Numbered from the stretch's first letter, positions 22,153 to 33,375 are shown. The stretch is 64,000 bases of DNA from Acanthococcus lagerstroemiae (GCA_031841125.1 CM063113.1:42004197-42068196); one strand, 5' to 3'. Notes: generated from the letters alone by a model not told the origin. A program made the numbers and translations.

Positions 22153-23776
22153 GTACTGAGGGATGACTTCTGCTGGTGCCAGTCCTACAATGTCGTGGTC
22201 TTGTCGAGTATTGAGGTGTACTGAATATGATTTCTGCCAGTGCCGTCGTAAAATGGCTGGGCTATGTCGAGAATTGAGGTGTTTAGAAAATGATTTCTAA
22301 AAGTGCGTCCTACAATGTCTTGGCCTTGTCAAGTTTTGGGGTGTGCTTAAAGATGATTTTTACGAATGCTTCCTGCTATGTTTTGGTCTTGTTGCGCCTT
22401 GAGGTGTATTATGGATGACTTACATAAGTGCTAGTCCTACAATGCCTTAGTCGATATGTAGTCAAACTCTGATATATACTAAGATAATTTCTATAAGTGC
22501 TAGTCCTACAATGTCTCAGTCTTGTCAAGCATTGACGTGTACTAAGGATGATTTCTTCTACAATGCTTTAGTCTTGTCAAGCATCGATGAATACTAAGGA
22601 TGATTTCTGCAAGTGCCTTCCTACAATGTCTTGATCTTGTCGAGTACTGAGGTGTCCTGAGGAATGATTTCTGCAAGTGTTTGTCCTACAATGTCTTGAT
22701 CTTGTTGAGCATTGAGTTGTACTAAGGATGATTTGTATAAGTGCCTTCCTGCAAAGCATTGGTTTTGTAGTTCATTGAGGTCTCCTGAGGGACGATTTCT
22801 GCCAGTATGTCCTACAATGTTTTGGTTGTAAAGTATTGAAATATACTAAGGATGATTTCTGCAACTGCTGGCTACAATGTCTCGGTCTTATCAAGCATTG
22901 AGGTGTACACTAGGTATGATTTCTCCTACAATGCCTTAGTCTTGTCAAGCATTGATGTATTTTAAGGATGATTTATATAAGTGCCTTCCTATAATGTCTT
23001 GGCCTTGTCGAGCATTGAGGTATTAAGGATGATTTATATAAGTGCTAGTCTTACTGTACTTCTGTCTTATCAAGCGTGAATGTATACTAAGGATGATTTC
23101 TGCAAGTGTTTGTCCTATAATGTTATAGTCTTATTGAGTATTGAGGTGTACCAAGGATGATTTGTATAAGTGTCTTCCTACAATGTCTTGGTCTTGTCAA
23201 GCATTGAAGTGTATTAAGGTTGATTTATGTATGTGCTAGTCCTACTGTGCTTTAGTCTCGTCAAGCATTGATGTATACTAAGGATGATTTCTGCAAGTGC
23301 CTTCCTACAATGTCTTTATCTTGTCGAGTATTAAGGTGTCCTCAGGAATGATTTCTGCAAGTGCGCCCTGCAATGTTTTGGTCGCATCAAGAATTGAAGT
23401 ATACAAAGGATGATTTCTGCACGTGCTGGTCCTACAATGTCTTTCGTCTTATCGAGAATTCAAGTATGGTGTGGTGGGACGTATGACGATGCACGCATGC
23501 CAAAGTGGCCCCTAAGACACCGCGCCCCCAGCACCGGAAACTACCCTTTCAGGCATCGCATCAGTGCCGAGGGGAACTAGCATTCAGGTGTACTGAGAAT
23601 GATTTCTACAAGTGCTAGTCCTACAATGTCTTAGTCTTGTCACGCGTTGACGTGTACTAAGGATGATTTCTGCAACTGCTGGTCCTACAATGTCTCGGTC
23701 TTGTGGAGCATCGAGATGTAATAAAGATGGTATCTGCAAGTGCTTTCCTGTACTTTATTGCTCTGTTCGAGCATTA
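22153..23776 (+). repeat. 64-bp minisatellite, about 24 units
   Basis: The unit has the form (act)aaggatgatttctgcaag, then tgc.agtcctacaatgtctt, then (ag)tcttgtcaagcattgaggtgt. Intervals between successive 'gatgatttct' anchors are mostly 63-65 bases, with a few shortened units of 51-59. Units differ at roughly 10-25% of positions, so the array is not freshly amplified. It is interrupted at 23466-23576. It lies about 120 bp inside intron 1, just past the first exon of the Grp7-like gene. Frames inside it are not genes. Confidence 0.95.
23466..23576. other. ~110-bp GC-rich insertion in the minisatellite
   Basis: The array breaks after 'gaattcaagtat' and resumes with 'gcattcaggtgtactg'. The inserted DNA is GC-rich (cgcgccccca, gtgccgagggga), unlike the AT-rich units, and is not repeated elsewhere in the window. 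I see no terminal repeats. Origin unknown. Confidence 0.6.
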
Positions 23777-23892
23777 AGATGGAGGATCGAGCTTACTAGA
23801 CTGGTTTGTCTCGAAGTGAGTGTGGAGGCTGTGTAGATAGCCCAACCCAGTGCAAAACGTTTATGGAAATGATACAGTAAAACGGCACGTAC

Positions 23893-23994
23893 CTGGAACT
23901 GTCGTCGCCCTCGATAGTAAGCGATGGTCTCCTGGAAAGAAGAAGCGAACTGGTCCAGAACGCTGTTGCCCCGTCGCATGTTCGATCGGGACAT
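23893..23994 (-). CDS. Putative first coding exon of the Grp7-like gene
   Basis: Thirty-four codons beginning at ATG (23992-23994) and ending at a strong donor, CAG|GTACGT. The peptide begins MSRSNMRRGNSVLDQF and is basic with an amphipathic segment; codon use is GC-ended like the terminal exon. The junction is phase 0, matching the micro-exon at 8151-8207, so all three exons join in frame. Linking them across a 15.7-kb intron is inference; an unseen exon could lie between, or this could begin a different gene. No signal peptide is visible, which is unusual for a secreted lipid-binding family. A short upstream frame of about 18 codons precedes the start. Confidence 0.55.
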
Positions 23995-24113
23995 GTTGAT
24001 GGCGCTGGCGTGTGCTCGGTGTCTTCTCGACGCAGAAATAGGCAAAGAGCCTGGAGAGCTGTCGGCTCTCGCGAACTCGCGTTAACACGTTACCTTCGAC
24101 CGCGACCGCTGAT

Positions 24114-24148
24114 GTGACGTTGCCGGTTGGGTTGACATCGCGCACTGA
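24114..24148 (-). promoter_or_regulatory. Candidate Inr + DPE core promoter
   Basis: On the minus strand TCAGT (24144-24148) matches the arthropod initiator with +1 at 24146. CGTCA at +28 to +32 (24119-24115) matches four of five positions of the downstream promoter element at its required spacing. No TATA box at -30. This would give a 5' UTR of about 152 nt before the ATG at 23994. Confidence 0.4.
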
Positions 24149-24150
24149 GT

Positions 24151-25837
24151 GTCGAAGGTAAGTGCGGCATCAAGTGTACACTCGTCTTGTGTTGTGTACG
24201 TTGTATGTTTGTGGCGGTGCGAATACGAAATAAACGATGTTTAGGCGTTGGTTTACTGTTCAGGTCGTATATTATACAATACGTTTGTAAGCATTCGCTC
24301 GCGCCCAGCTGCTTATCACGACCTTCGGCGACGTCGAATGGTATATACACGAGTGTGCCAGTTTGTGTGAACCTGTCCGTGTTGTGCCCTGCTCACCTAC
24401 AAGTGAGAGAAAGAGAGGAAGAAAAAAAAACATTCCTCGATTAGCGTCAAATTCGGATGAATATTGATGCTGCTGTGCCACTGGTTCTTATATTAAACGC
24501 TCGAAGTGGAAGGTTGACCTCTACTATTTTCGGTCTTCGAAACTGGGTCTGCGTGCCAAAGGCGCATCCGTGGGCCGAGGTTCCTCTTATTGCCGCGAAA
24601 CTGTAGCAGACCTAATCTTAGTTTCGTTGATTTTCGCGCCATTCGTAATTGAATCAATCTGGCTGAACTTAACTGCGTAGAAATGTCGGACCCGCCAAAA
24701 CTAGTTTATGATATTTTGCGGAAGAATATTTATCGGTGTGGCCTGCTTCGGGGAACAGCTAAGGAGTTTTAGGAATCTGATTTCGATCAGGGTGTCCAGT
24801 TCTGGAAAAGTACGGGATTTTAAGAAATATTCCTGAGAAAAATATAGTGCGTAATATGAGAGCTTCCAAAAGTGTGCGTTCATGTGTGATCCTGTGAAGT
24901 GGTTGAAGCCGAAATGAAGCAAATTAAAATTTTTTAATTCTTATGTCTTACTTTTGATCTTAATGTTTTTATTTTTTGTAATAAACTTGCTAAAATTTGA
25001 ATATTACGCACATTTTCTCGCAAGCCCTGTACCTTCATTTAACCACCTTTTAGACCGCTTTGAAACGTGTCTGGCAGTGTTAGGGAATTTCATTTTAGAA
25101 AAAAACTGGGCACTTTGGTTAAATGTTGGAGATGGACAGTGGCGGAACGTGCAGAATCTATAAGGGGAGGAATTTGAATTTTTCCCATTGAAAAAATCTG
25201 GAAAGAATGCTTGGAATAGATAAAGGAATAAATGAAATCCTGACTTTTCAGTATTTACCAACTGAAGCAGCATTCCAACCGAGTAGCAAAAATAAGAAAA
25301 AACGGTCCTCCAGTTGTAACTGAAACCTGATTTTGAATACCGATACTATCCTACTAGAGCCTGCCTTCATCTTCTGTCTTTTGTAATTCTAAAATAGTCT
25401 TGCAGGATTGAAAGCGGCCGAATGACCTAGACCGGACGGGGGAGGGGAAGAATTCGTATTACATAGAGTACTATTAGCGGAGTAGTGTTACCTTTAAAGC
25501 CCACTCTTGCAAGCAGGGAAAATTAAACGGAAAGAAACATATATTCAGGACCATCGAGAAAAAAATACGGGCCAGGAGGGGGACATCTAAAAAAATGGTC
25601 TGTTTAAATTTTTTCGGTTGGTCTCCGAAATTACCACTTTGCGTTCGAAAATCCCCTCCATCCCCCTCCCAAAAAATTGGTCAATGTGAAGAAAGGCCAG
25701 ATAATGAAAAATTTGGGCTCCGAGGAGTCCCCTTTTATACTCTCACTCTTTCTTCGGGCGTGCATATATTAAACCAGAACATACTTCAGTTTATCGACTT
25801 TACATAATATCGAAAAACGTAGTCCATTACTGCTGCA
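24151..25837. other. Upstream region of the Grp7-like gene, no gene seen
   Basis: The first ~400 bases are CpG-containing and may hold promoter-proximal sequence. At 24788 a CAGGGTGTCCAGTTCTGG terminus followed by 'aaaagtacggga' marks a fragment of the 'gtcaGGGAA' repeat family (see 42323). At 25137 a lone CAGTGGCGGAACGTG looks like a hAT end without a partner. Frames of 60-89 codons overlap on both strands and match nothing. Confidence 0.35.
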
Positions 25838-26062
25838 CAGTTATGAACATCTTGGTCTCAAAAGTCAATAAAATCATCGAGGTCATGATCTTATAGTGGT
25901 GACCTGAGATTACTTTTGAGGGCAATAATGGGCAGGATCTTGACCTCAAATGTCATTAAGATCATCAAGATCATGGTTTTTGTGCTGATCTGAGACCAAT
26001 TTTCAGTTACTGATCTTGATGGTGACTTGAGATCATCTTCCAGAAGATCTTGCTCGTCACTG
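25838..26062. mobile_element. hAT-type MITE, GATC-rich
   Basis: Ends CAGTTATGAACATCTTGG and, as reverse complement, CAGTGACGAGCAAGATC. Flanks 'ctgctgca' and 'ctggtaca' agree at six of eight positions. The interior is a chain of diverged words such as 'gatcttgacctcaaa' and 'aagatcat'. Compare 12351-12644, which has the same texture. Confidence 0.55.
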
Positions 26063-29000
26063 CTGGTACATTGTGGTCAGGGGCTCATCGAAGCGAATCG
26101 CATTGGATAGGGAGAGCTACGAATTTCCCAATCCGTGTTCATCCAAGTTCGGGATCATAACGAGCTAAAACATGTGCCATTTTTCAAAATGATTTGAGTT
26201 GTAAAAACAGGAAACAACCAAGTTTTTTAATCTTTTTGGAATCGGATGTTCCTGAAGCGAGCGACATTTTTTCAGTTTCTTCAAACTGGCCGACCTGATT
26301 GGGATGGGACTTCTCCAGCCTCCCCACCCTGTTGTTGTAGTACGCCTGGTTACTGTATAGAAAACTAACGTGGTAAACGGGGAAAATGATGGTGAGTTAG
26401 TTCCGAAGTAATAAGCTCATTTGATCGTTTCTGGTTGTCGAGATATAAGTAAATTTTGGTACCTGTTCCCATTTTTGTTTGCGGTATTATTTACACACCA
26501 ACCTTCCTTGGTTCAATAGTAAAGCCCTGTTGTAAAAAGTCAAAGTTTATTAACATCTGAGACTCGTAAAGGGTTCATTTTCACTTGGAAACCTGATTTC
26601 TTCAAAACAACATTTCTTCTTCCAAAATTTTCCTGTTCAGTGTTCTAATTTTAGCCGTTTTTCAGCCTAGAGCTTATTCTGGGCTTGAAGTAAAGGTAAT
26701 TCTATCCAATGCCTATCCCTGTGTGTCAACTCAGTGCCAGCCGAACGAGCCCTTTACCATGGAATTGACACCAATGAATTGAAGCAGCCCGTTGAACAGT
26801 CGAACATCTCCAGTTTAAGTCAAGTGCTTGATGAGGCTTCCATCTTCATTCCAAGTCAAATATTTGAGGAGGCTTTATTACTTGGTGGTTTCATGGTCTT
26901 AGCTCTCGCCAGCATTTTTGCTTGTGTTGGATATCTGTCGGTGCTGCGCGTTTCGCTTCCTTCTATGTGTCTACTTGTTCCATCTTTCTGTCTTGAATCG
27001 TGAATTTTGTTCCACATGAGAGAAGAGGATGTCGACCAGATTTTCAGGTAAACAGGGACATTGAAATGAGTGCCGTTTGAACCAAGATTTTAGAACTCTT
27101 GGGAGGAGGGTCGAACCGCTTTCCGATGCTTGGACTTGAGGTACACATTAGGGCGGTCCTTATTGCGGAGCTACCTCCATCCTTTGCGGTTGGTGCCATG
27201 GATTTAGGTTGTGCAACATTGTGCAAGATTTGTTAAGGGTAACCTGTGCCTCAAGGAGGGTCTTAGTTTCTATAACAGCTACCATTTATTTTGAGAATTT
27301 AGGGTTTCTTACCTGCTGAAGCCTTCCTGTATGAGCTTAAAAAACAATTTTACTTCTCAATCGAACATTTCGTTCGATCCTTAAAAAGCGCTATTAAGGG
27401 AAGGGATGGTGCGAGATCAAGAGTTTTGCTGTTCCCCCTCCCCCTGCAAGAAATTGTTACGTTCTCAGTATACGTTTAGCGTGTCAATGACAAAGGTATT
27501 TTTTCTATTTGGTTTAGATGAAGGCAGTATTTCTCAATTTTCTGGAGTACAGCATCTTAAAATTTTGGATTTTGAAAAATTCTTGGTCTGCTATTGCTAA
27601 GAGCTAAATCTGTGCAGATTCAACTCGTATTCCAGGATGTCGTATATCAGTAATATTTGCGCAAGTAGACTACTCAGAAATTTCAAGTTTGAGGGAAAGT
27701 ACCAGCTGTAAGTGGAGGGAGAGGAAGTTAGCTCTGCTATAACAGTTTGGTTAATAGTTGGAAAAATCACCTTTAGTTCGAAAAATCGGATTTTCAGTAA
27801 TAGAAGGGTTATGTTGGTGAATATGGAATAGATTTGCATATCCATGCCCCGTCGCAATACTTTTAAAGAGGCGTTCGAATTTAAAGACTAATTAAATTTA
27901 TATTATATCACCGTAGTTGATGATTGCCAGCATTACTTCAGCTCGATTCAGGACTATTAATCTCCCAGGAGATGTTGATATGTGTTTAGATGTATTTCAT
28001 ATTTTGGACTATCTCCTCCCCGTCCCAGATTACTCTATGATAGTGTTCATTATTACAAGGCTCTTTTCCATGGGCAAATTCGAAAGAATGTTAGGAGTGC
28101 GAGGGCCTCTTGAACCAGAACACCCAGTATCTCCTTTGGACCCACCACTGATCGAAGTACCGAGGCCTGAGGTCTGAAAGAAGCATTTTACGAAGGTGGA
28201 AGTCTTATCTATAGAACTCTGTTACCTTTCTGATGGACTGTTACGTATTGCTTCCTGAAGGGCGTGCACCAAATAAACCATGTCCGGGACTCAGTCGGCG
28301 GGGGGATGCATTCGAATTAATGCATCCGCGAGGAATACAATTTCAGAGTGTCCGACAAATCACCAAAGTTACGAAGGAATCTGTGCCACGAAAATTGAAT
28401 CGAACGATGGGAGTTTGCGAACACTTTTAAAATTTCACGTTCAGCAATATAGACGAAAAAAATTTTCCGTTCACTGATGAGTACCCGAAAAAAGTGTGTA
28501 AATTTCGCCTCATTATCAACCGACGAGTCGCGTTTTATTTTTTAAATAAGTGTTCGATGAAATATTTTTAATAATATTTCAGTCAACCAGATACGAGGGT
28601 ACTACATACACATCGATAGATACTGACCTGAACTTCGGAACAGACGGTTCGAGTTTTAACGTTCACTTCGAATAACAAATAACAATAAAACAGAACGGTA
28701 AAAACTCGCTAAAAACGATAATGAAATTTTTTCTCGGAAAACAAACTTTCAAACTTTTACGTAACTCAAATTTAATGAAACACTGGTACGCTGCGTTGGT
28801 ACGTGAAAGTGAAACTGATTGGTTTGCTTGTGCTCGTGCTGTACGCAATGGTCCGCTGGTTTTAGACTTCCAAACCGGATAGCTGATCACCTTGACAGTA
28901 AAACAGAGAACGTTGTTGATAACGATGTGAATGCGAAATTTTTATTTATTTTCATCGGAAAAATTCTTCGAGAGGTCAAGTGTATGTGTGTGTCAGCACT

Positions 29001-29439
29001 TGAATTTAACGCTGACCTGAGGACTGTCGAGGACCGACAAGGCGTCGACTGTATCAAAAATGTTCAGTTGCATTTCTATATTGAGTTTTTGAACGACGAA
29101 CGTACCGTGGAGTCGAGTAAAATTTTTTTTTTTTCGTTGACATTGGGTGGACTGGACATGTGTGTATTCTTTACCAGTATTCGATTTTTTCTTGCATAAT
29201 AAATACAAAAATACATACAGCTTCCTGAGTTCGGAAAAAATTGGCAGGGCAATATGTGCTTCAAGATAGTTGGCATTTAAATGGTGATTACACATAGAGA
29301 TTCTGAGTTTTGCGTTTCATCCTTTGCTGGGTCTGCCAGGCACTAGACTTCTTTTGTCTTTAACTGGGGGTGGTTGGAATCTGCAGATTTTTTTGTGGTC
29401 AGGTTTTTCCAGCATCACTCTTTTTGCTCGACAGGACTC
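26063..29439. other. Gene-free interval, one unexplained frame
   Basis: A plus frame at 26734-27003 (89 codons) follows a CTCAG acceptor-like site and contains a hydrophobic run ('GGFMVLALASIFACVGYL') that could span a membrane. It matches no family I know and lacks a clear donor. At 28150 the phrase 'acccaccactg' is a hAT-style right end (CAGTGGTGGGT) with no partner found. Around 28640-29200 the sequence is TE-poor and CpG-containing. No RNA gene seen. Confidence 0.3.
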
Positions 29440-31261
29440 CACACAGGGGCTGATTTCCACTAATATGAATTTCAGCTTTTAAAATGTTGGAAGTAGGGCT
29501 TTCGGGAACACCGAATACATTTTTGAGATGCTCTGTCCTTAACTCTTCCTCTTTGAGCTGTACAGCTTCACATGGAAGAGGCTAGTACGGACTAATCTAT
29601 AAGTTATCACATGGGTATGTTGAAAATGGGGTTTTTCGGTTGCTCAGTTCATATTTAAGGTTGCTTTGTCTTCATCTTGTTCCTTCAAGTTCCACGGAAG
29701 AGATAGTATGGACTAATGTCAATTTTACTTCATATGAGGGAAGTATGATCTTTTCGAACACTCAATCCTTTTTTGAGGGTCTTTGTTTTTTGACTTCTGC
29801 CTTTTGAGCTCCACAAAGGGGTTGTTTGTGAATAAAATCTAACTGAATGCAATATGTAATGAAAATAACGGTTTTGGATCGTTGAATTCACTTTTGAGTC
29901 GGAAGTTCCTTGTTATTGGACTCCACAGCTCCACAGTGGGAGGAGGCTAGTGTTGAATAATATCAATGTTAGTATCTGATGTGTTGAAAGTAGGGTTTTG
30001 GAACACTGAATATTTTTCTGACGTTCCTTGACTGTACTCCTCCCCTTAGAGTCCCTGGAGGGGGGGCTAGTATTGATTCATCTCAAAATTATCGCCTAGT
30101 ATATTAGAAATGAAATGTTGTGGATCGCTCAGTTCATTAGCTTCCAGCAAGCTCCTCAGAGACTATTATCATCAATTTTAGTACATAGTTGAAAGTTCGG
30201 TTTTTTCAGACGTTTAATCTTTTCTTGAGGTCTCCCTTTCGAGCTGCACGAAGGAGCTGTTTTTGAATAATATCGAATTAAATATAATATACATTTGTGA
30301 TGCAGCATAGAAGTCGCACTGTAAGTCGAAATATTTTTTTTCTATGCTTTATCGAAGGCGAGTAACAGTGTCCACATATTTGCATCTCCCAATTCGAAAT
30401 GAACGTGCTTGAAAGATTTACTTTTACATGATCTTTTATGCCAGAAGTGAGAATTTCTTTTCATTTTTGCTCTCGTGAAAATTTTTAATTTCCGCCTTGT
30501 AGCGGCATTCCTGTGTTGCATCCCGTATGATGAAAATGAGGGTTTATGGATCGTTTCGTTCAGTTTTTAGTCGTTATAGTTGAAATTCCTTGGCTTTGGA
30601 CTCTACAGTTTCGCAGAGGGGGAGGGGCTGGTATTGACTAGTATCAGTTTTTGCTCGGTATGTGCTGAATTCACGTTTGAAATTTTTTGTCTGTAACCCT
30701 GGAACGTACCGATAGGGGGCGGGGGGGGGGCAACTTACCACCACACATGCCTCAGTAGGAATTTTTCACTTAGCAGTTTTTTTTTGCTTTGATACTTGGG
30801 AATTTTGAGTTGAGTCAGTTGGAAAAACCCAACAGGTCAAATGGTTTATTTTTCTTTTTCCTTTGATATTTGGAAATTCTGAGTTGAGTCAGCTGAGACT
30901 TACATCTTTTTACCCCCCCCCCCCCGGAAAAACTCTTCGGTACGTCCCTGCTGTAACCCCTCTCCATCTCCATAGAAGGGAAGGGGGCTTGTGCTTGCTA
31001 ATATCAGTTTTAGTGCAGAATATGTTGACAGTAGAGATTTTCCGGCTGGTGAATCCACTTTGAAGTTCTTTATTTTTAACCCCCTACAGACCCACAGAGT
31101 GACCCAGAGCAAGGTGCTAGTATTAACTAATCTGCAAGTTGTTCCATGTTATATTTACAGTTGGATTTCTTCGGTTGAAGTTCCACTGGTGTACTAGTAT
31201 TGACTAATTTTAATTTTAATGCCTAATATGTTGGAAGAAGGGTTTTTTGCGGTGCTGAATA
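29440..31261 (+). repeat. Large degenerate array of the ~120-bp family (T120)
   Basis: The anchor '(gg)ggctagtattgactaatat' recurs at about 29581, 29704, 29819, 29947, 30068, 30629, 30987, 31110 and 31191; close neighbours lie 115-128 bases apart, except 81 for the last pair. Between anchors each unit reads 'tttta.tacctaatatgttgaaagtagggtttt.ggat', 'gctgaattcactttttgag', then 'ttccttgtctttgactcctcc', 'gagctccacagagg'. Divergence is high and some units are damaged. Non-coding. Relatives lie at 3060-3540, 43240-43350 and, inverted, at 32100-32900. Confidence 0.7.
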
Positions 31262-32044
31262 CAGTGGTGGCAATCTGCACTTTGTCAGGGGGGGGTGGCA
31301 AAAAACGGTCACGAAAAATCCGGTAAGTCACAGAATGTCACGGTTTTTGAAAGTAAGTCACGGAAAGTCACGGATTTTTATTGGAAGAAATTCTAAATTG
31401 TTTAAATACTGACAGCATGTGAACGGTTTTATGCTTTTCATGCTCATTGTTTAAGGTCATGAATATCCAAGTAAACGTATAATGAATAATGAACGTATCA
31501 AAACACAAGTATCGGCTGATGAAATTGGAATTAAAATTATAGATTGGTCGATTGTTACTCTCTCGTCATTATTTTTCTTTAAATACTCCTTCCTGAATTA
31601 TTTAGAGTAGTGAGTAGAACTAAATGAGAAAAAATTCATAAATAGAAAGAAACAGAAATTAGAATGATTGTTGTTTGCATATTGTACAGTGGCGTAGCCA
31701 GACTTGGTATGAAGGGGGAGGGGTCGTTTCACTTTTACAACATTACAGGTGTAATACTTACTATTACCAGAATAAATTTTAATTTTTTCACATTGTCGGC
31801 CGATGCCGGGGGGGGGATCCAGACACCCCCCCCCGTAGCTACGCCCCTGATATTGTATTATTATTGAGTATTGATGATTCAAAGATCCATTATATATGGT
31901 ACTTCTTTTTTTATTGTTGAGTTTGGTATGATAAACTCTGCAAAATGATACCCATATCGGTTTTAGAGAAAAATTTTGAGAGATCACGGGAAAGTCACGA
32001 AAGTTACGGATTTTAATTATTCTTTTGATCTGGTAGACACCCTG
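31262..32044. mobile_element. Composite interspersed repeat splitting the T120 array
   Basis: Inner edges on both sides carry 'gtcacggaaagtcacgg'-type phrases. The right edge is '…gtagacaccctg', the reverse of a CAGGGTGTC terminus seen on several repeats here, and the left edge begins CAGTGGTGGCAATCTG. A younger MITE (31687-31849) lies within. No target duplication was detected, so the outer boundaries are approximate. Confidence 0.45.
31687..31849. mobile_element. hAT MITE with perfect 8-bp TSD
   Basis: Ends CAGTGGCGTAGCCAGAC and, as reverse complement, CAGGGGCGTAGCTACGG. The flanking 8-mers are identical: 'atattgta' at 31679-31686 and 31850-31857. G- and C-runs lie just inside the ends. 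It shares its terminal motif with the hAT at 17632-18953. At 163 bp it has no coding capacity. The intact duplication suggests one of the younger insertions here. Confidence 0.92.
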
Positions 32045-32099
32045 ATGTTTTGATGATAGTGTCCCCCAATTTCTTTTCCTGAAGCCAAATAATTAATTT

Positions 32100-32900
32100 T
32101 TTCTGAAATTTATTAGGGGGGAGGGGGTTACAAGTGATACTTTCCACACATTTCTCCTCCTACCACTGTTTTCGATTTTTTTAAAGTTAAGGAACCAGAA
32201 ACTCCTATTTTCATCACATATTACATCCAGTTCGAACTTACTCAGAAATAACTCTCCTGTACAGCTATTAAGTGAAGTTAAAAATGAAAAAACCTCAAAA
32301 ATGGATTGAGATATCCAAGAAACCTATTTTCAACATATGTGACCGGCTCGGAAGAAACAAGCCTTATGCCTAAAAAATTAATTTTCAGGTTTTGACGTTT
32401 TTTGGGTGTTCAAACCCTCCTTAATGATCTATCATTGGCAGACACCGAAAATACATACTTCGTATGCTTACAGTATGTATTTTCGGTTTCTGCCAATGAT
32501 ACATCATTAAGGAGGGTTTGAATACTCAAAAAACGTCAAATCTTGAAAATTGATTTTTTAGGCATAAGGCTTGTTTCTGCCGAGCAGGTATGTTGATTTT
32601 TGTATTAGTTGATGTGAGCTCTCTTTTGGAATTCGAAGAGCAGTGTCAAAATTGGATCATTCGTCCAAAGAAATTCTACTATCAACATAATATGTGCTAA
32701 AGTTCATATGGGTCTGTGCTAGCTCCCGTTCAAACCTGTAGAACTTGATGGGGCGAGGATGGAGACAAAACAACCTCGTAAATAAATTTAGTAACCTAAA
32801 ACCTTATTTTCAACATATTAGGGTTAGTAAATATTAGTCTCTCTGTAACGCTTTGTGGTGTCAGAAGGGGGGTGAGCTTGGGGAACTAGCTGACCTTAGA
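32100..32900 (-). repeat. T120 family in inverted orientation
   Basis: The wording of the T120 unit returns here reverse-complemented: 'ctcctattttcatcacatatta', 'cctattttcaacatat' and 'ccttattttcaacatattag' recur, with 'aaggaacc' and 'cctcaaaaatgga' between. The family therefore changes orientation across the composite element at 31262-32044. A palindrome is lodged in it. Confidence 0.55.
32331..32595. mobile_element. 265-bp near-perfect palindrome (fold-back element)
   Basis: The two halves are inverted copies about 130 bp long meeting near 32466 with almost no spacer. Left-arm landmarks 'ggctcggaagaaacaagcc', 'ccctccttaatgat' and 'ccgaaaatacatact' reappear reversed in the right arm with about 10% difference and a 4-base gap near the outer end. 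A transcript would form one long hairpin. A one-sided relative begins near 49262. No reading frame. Confidence 0.9.
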
Positions 32901-33038
32901 AAGAAATTAATTTAGCTGAAAAGCTCCTATTTGAAGACAAAAAAAAGTATGCTTTTCGTAACTATTAGCTCTAGCAGAAGTTGTAGCGCTAATCATAGTC
33001 TCTGCGTTAATCACCATTGAAATTTCAATTTCCTTGAG

Positions 33039-33375
33039 CAGTGGCAGATTCGAGGGGATCATAGAGCCTTCAGCGCTCCTCGTCTTGAAATTTATACTGG
33101 ATATTATGGTTTTCGAAAGAAAAGTAAAATTTCTGGCGTATTCCTTGACGGGGAAGCAGCCCTTTCAATTCAAAATTTATGGGAATTTAGCTCGAGAGTA
33201 CTCGAATTTTTGTCATTTTCGTAGATGACTCCTCCACTTTCGAGAATTTCTTGTACTTGACTGAATCTCCTACTCTACGATTATTGAATTCCCTCTCAGT
33301 TTTCTCTATTTCTTAATTTTTTTTTTTTAAAGGAAGCTTAGCCGCTCTTAGAATGTAATCCTAGATCCGGCACTG
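33039..33375. mobile_element. Old hAT-like MITE
   Basis: Ends CAGTGGCAGATTCGAGG and, as reverse complement, CAGTGCCGGATCTAGGA, about 65% alike and both starting CAGTG as hAT ends do. No target duplication survives. The frame at 33034-33228 matches nothing and lies inside the element. Confidence 0.5.

Noticed and set aside
22577..22759. Minus-strand 60-codon frame in the minisatellite
   Set aside because: Arises from the repeat unit itself and repeats the same words.
26734..27003. Membrane-protein exon
   Set aside because: Has a hydrophobic run and an acceptor-like start but no donor, no family match and no partner exon; kept only as a note.
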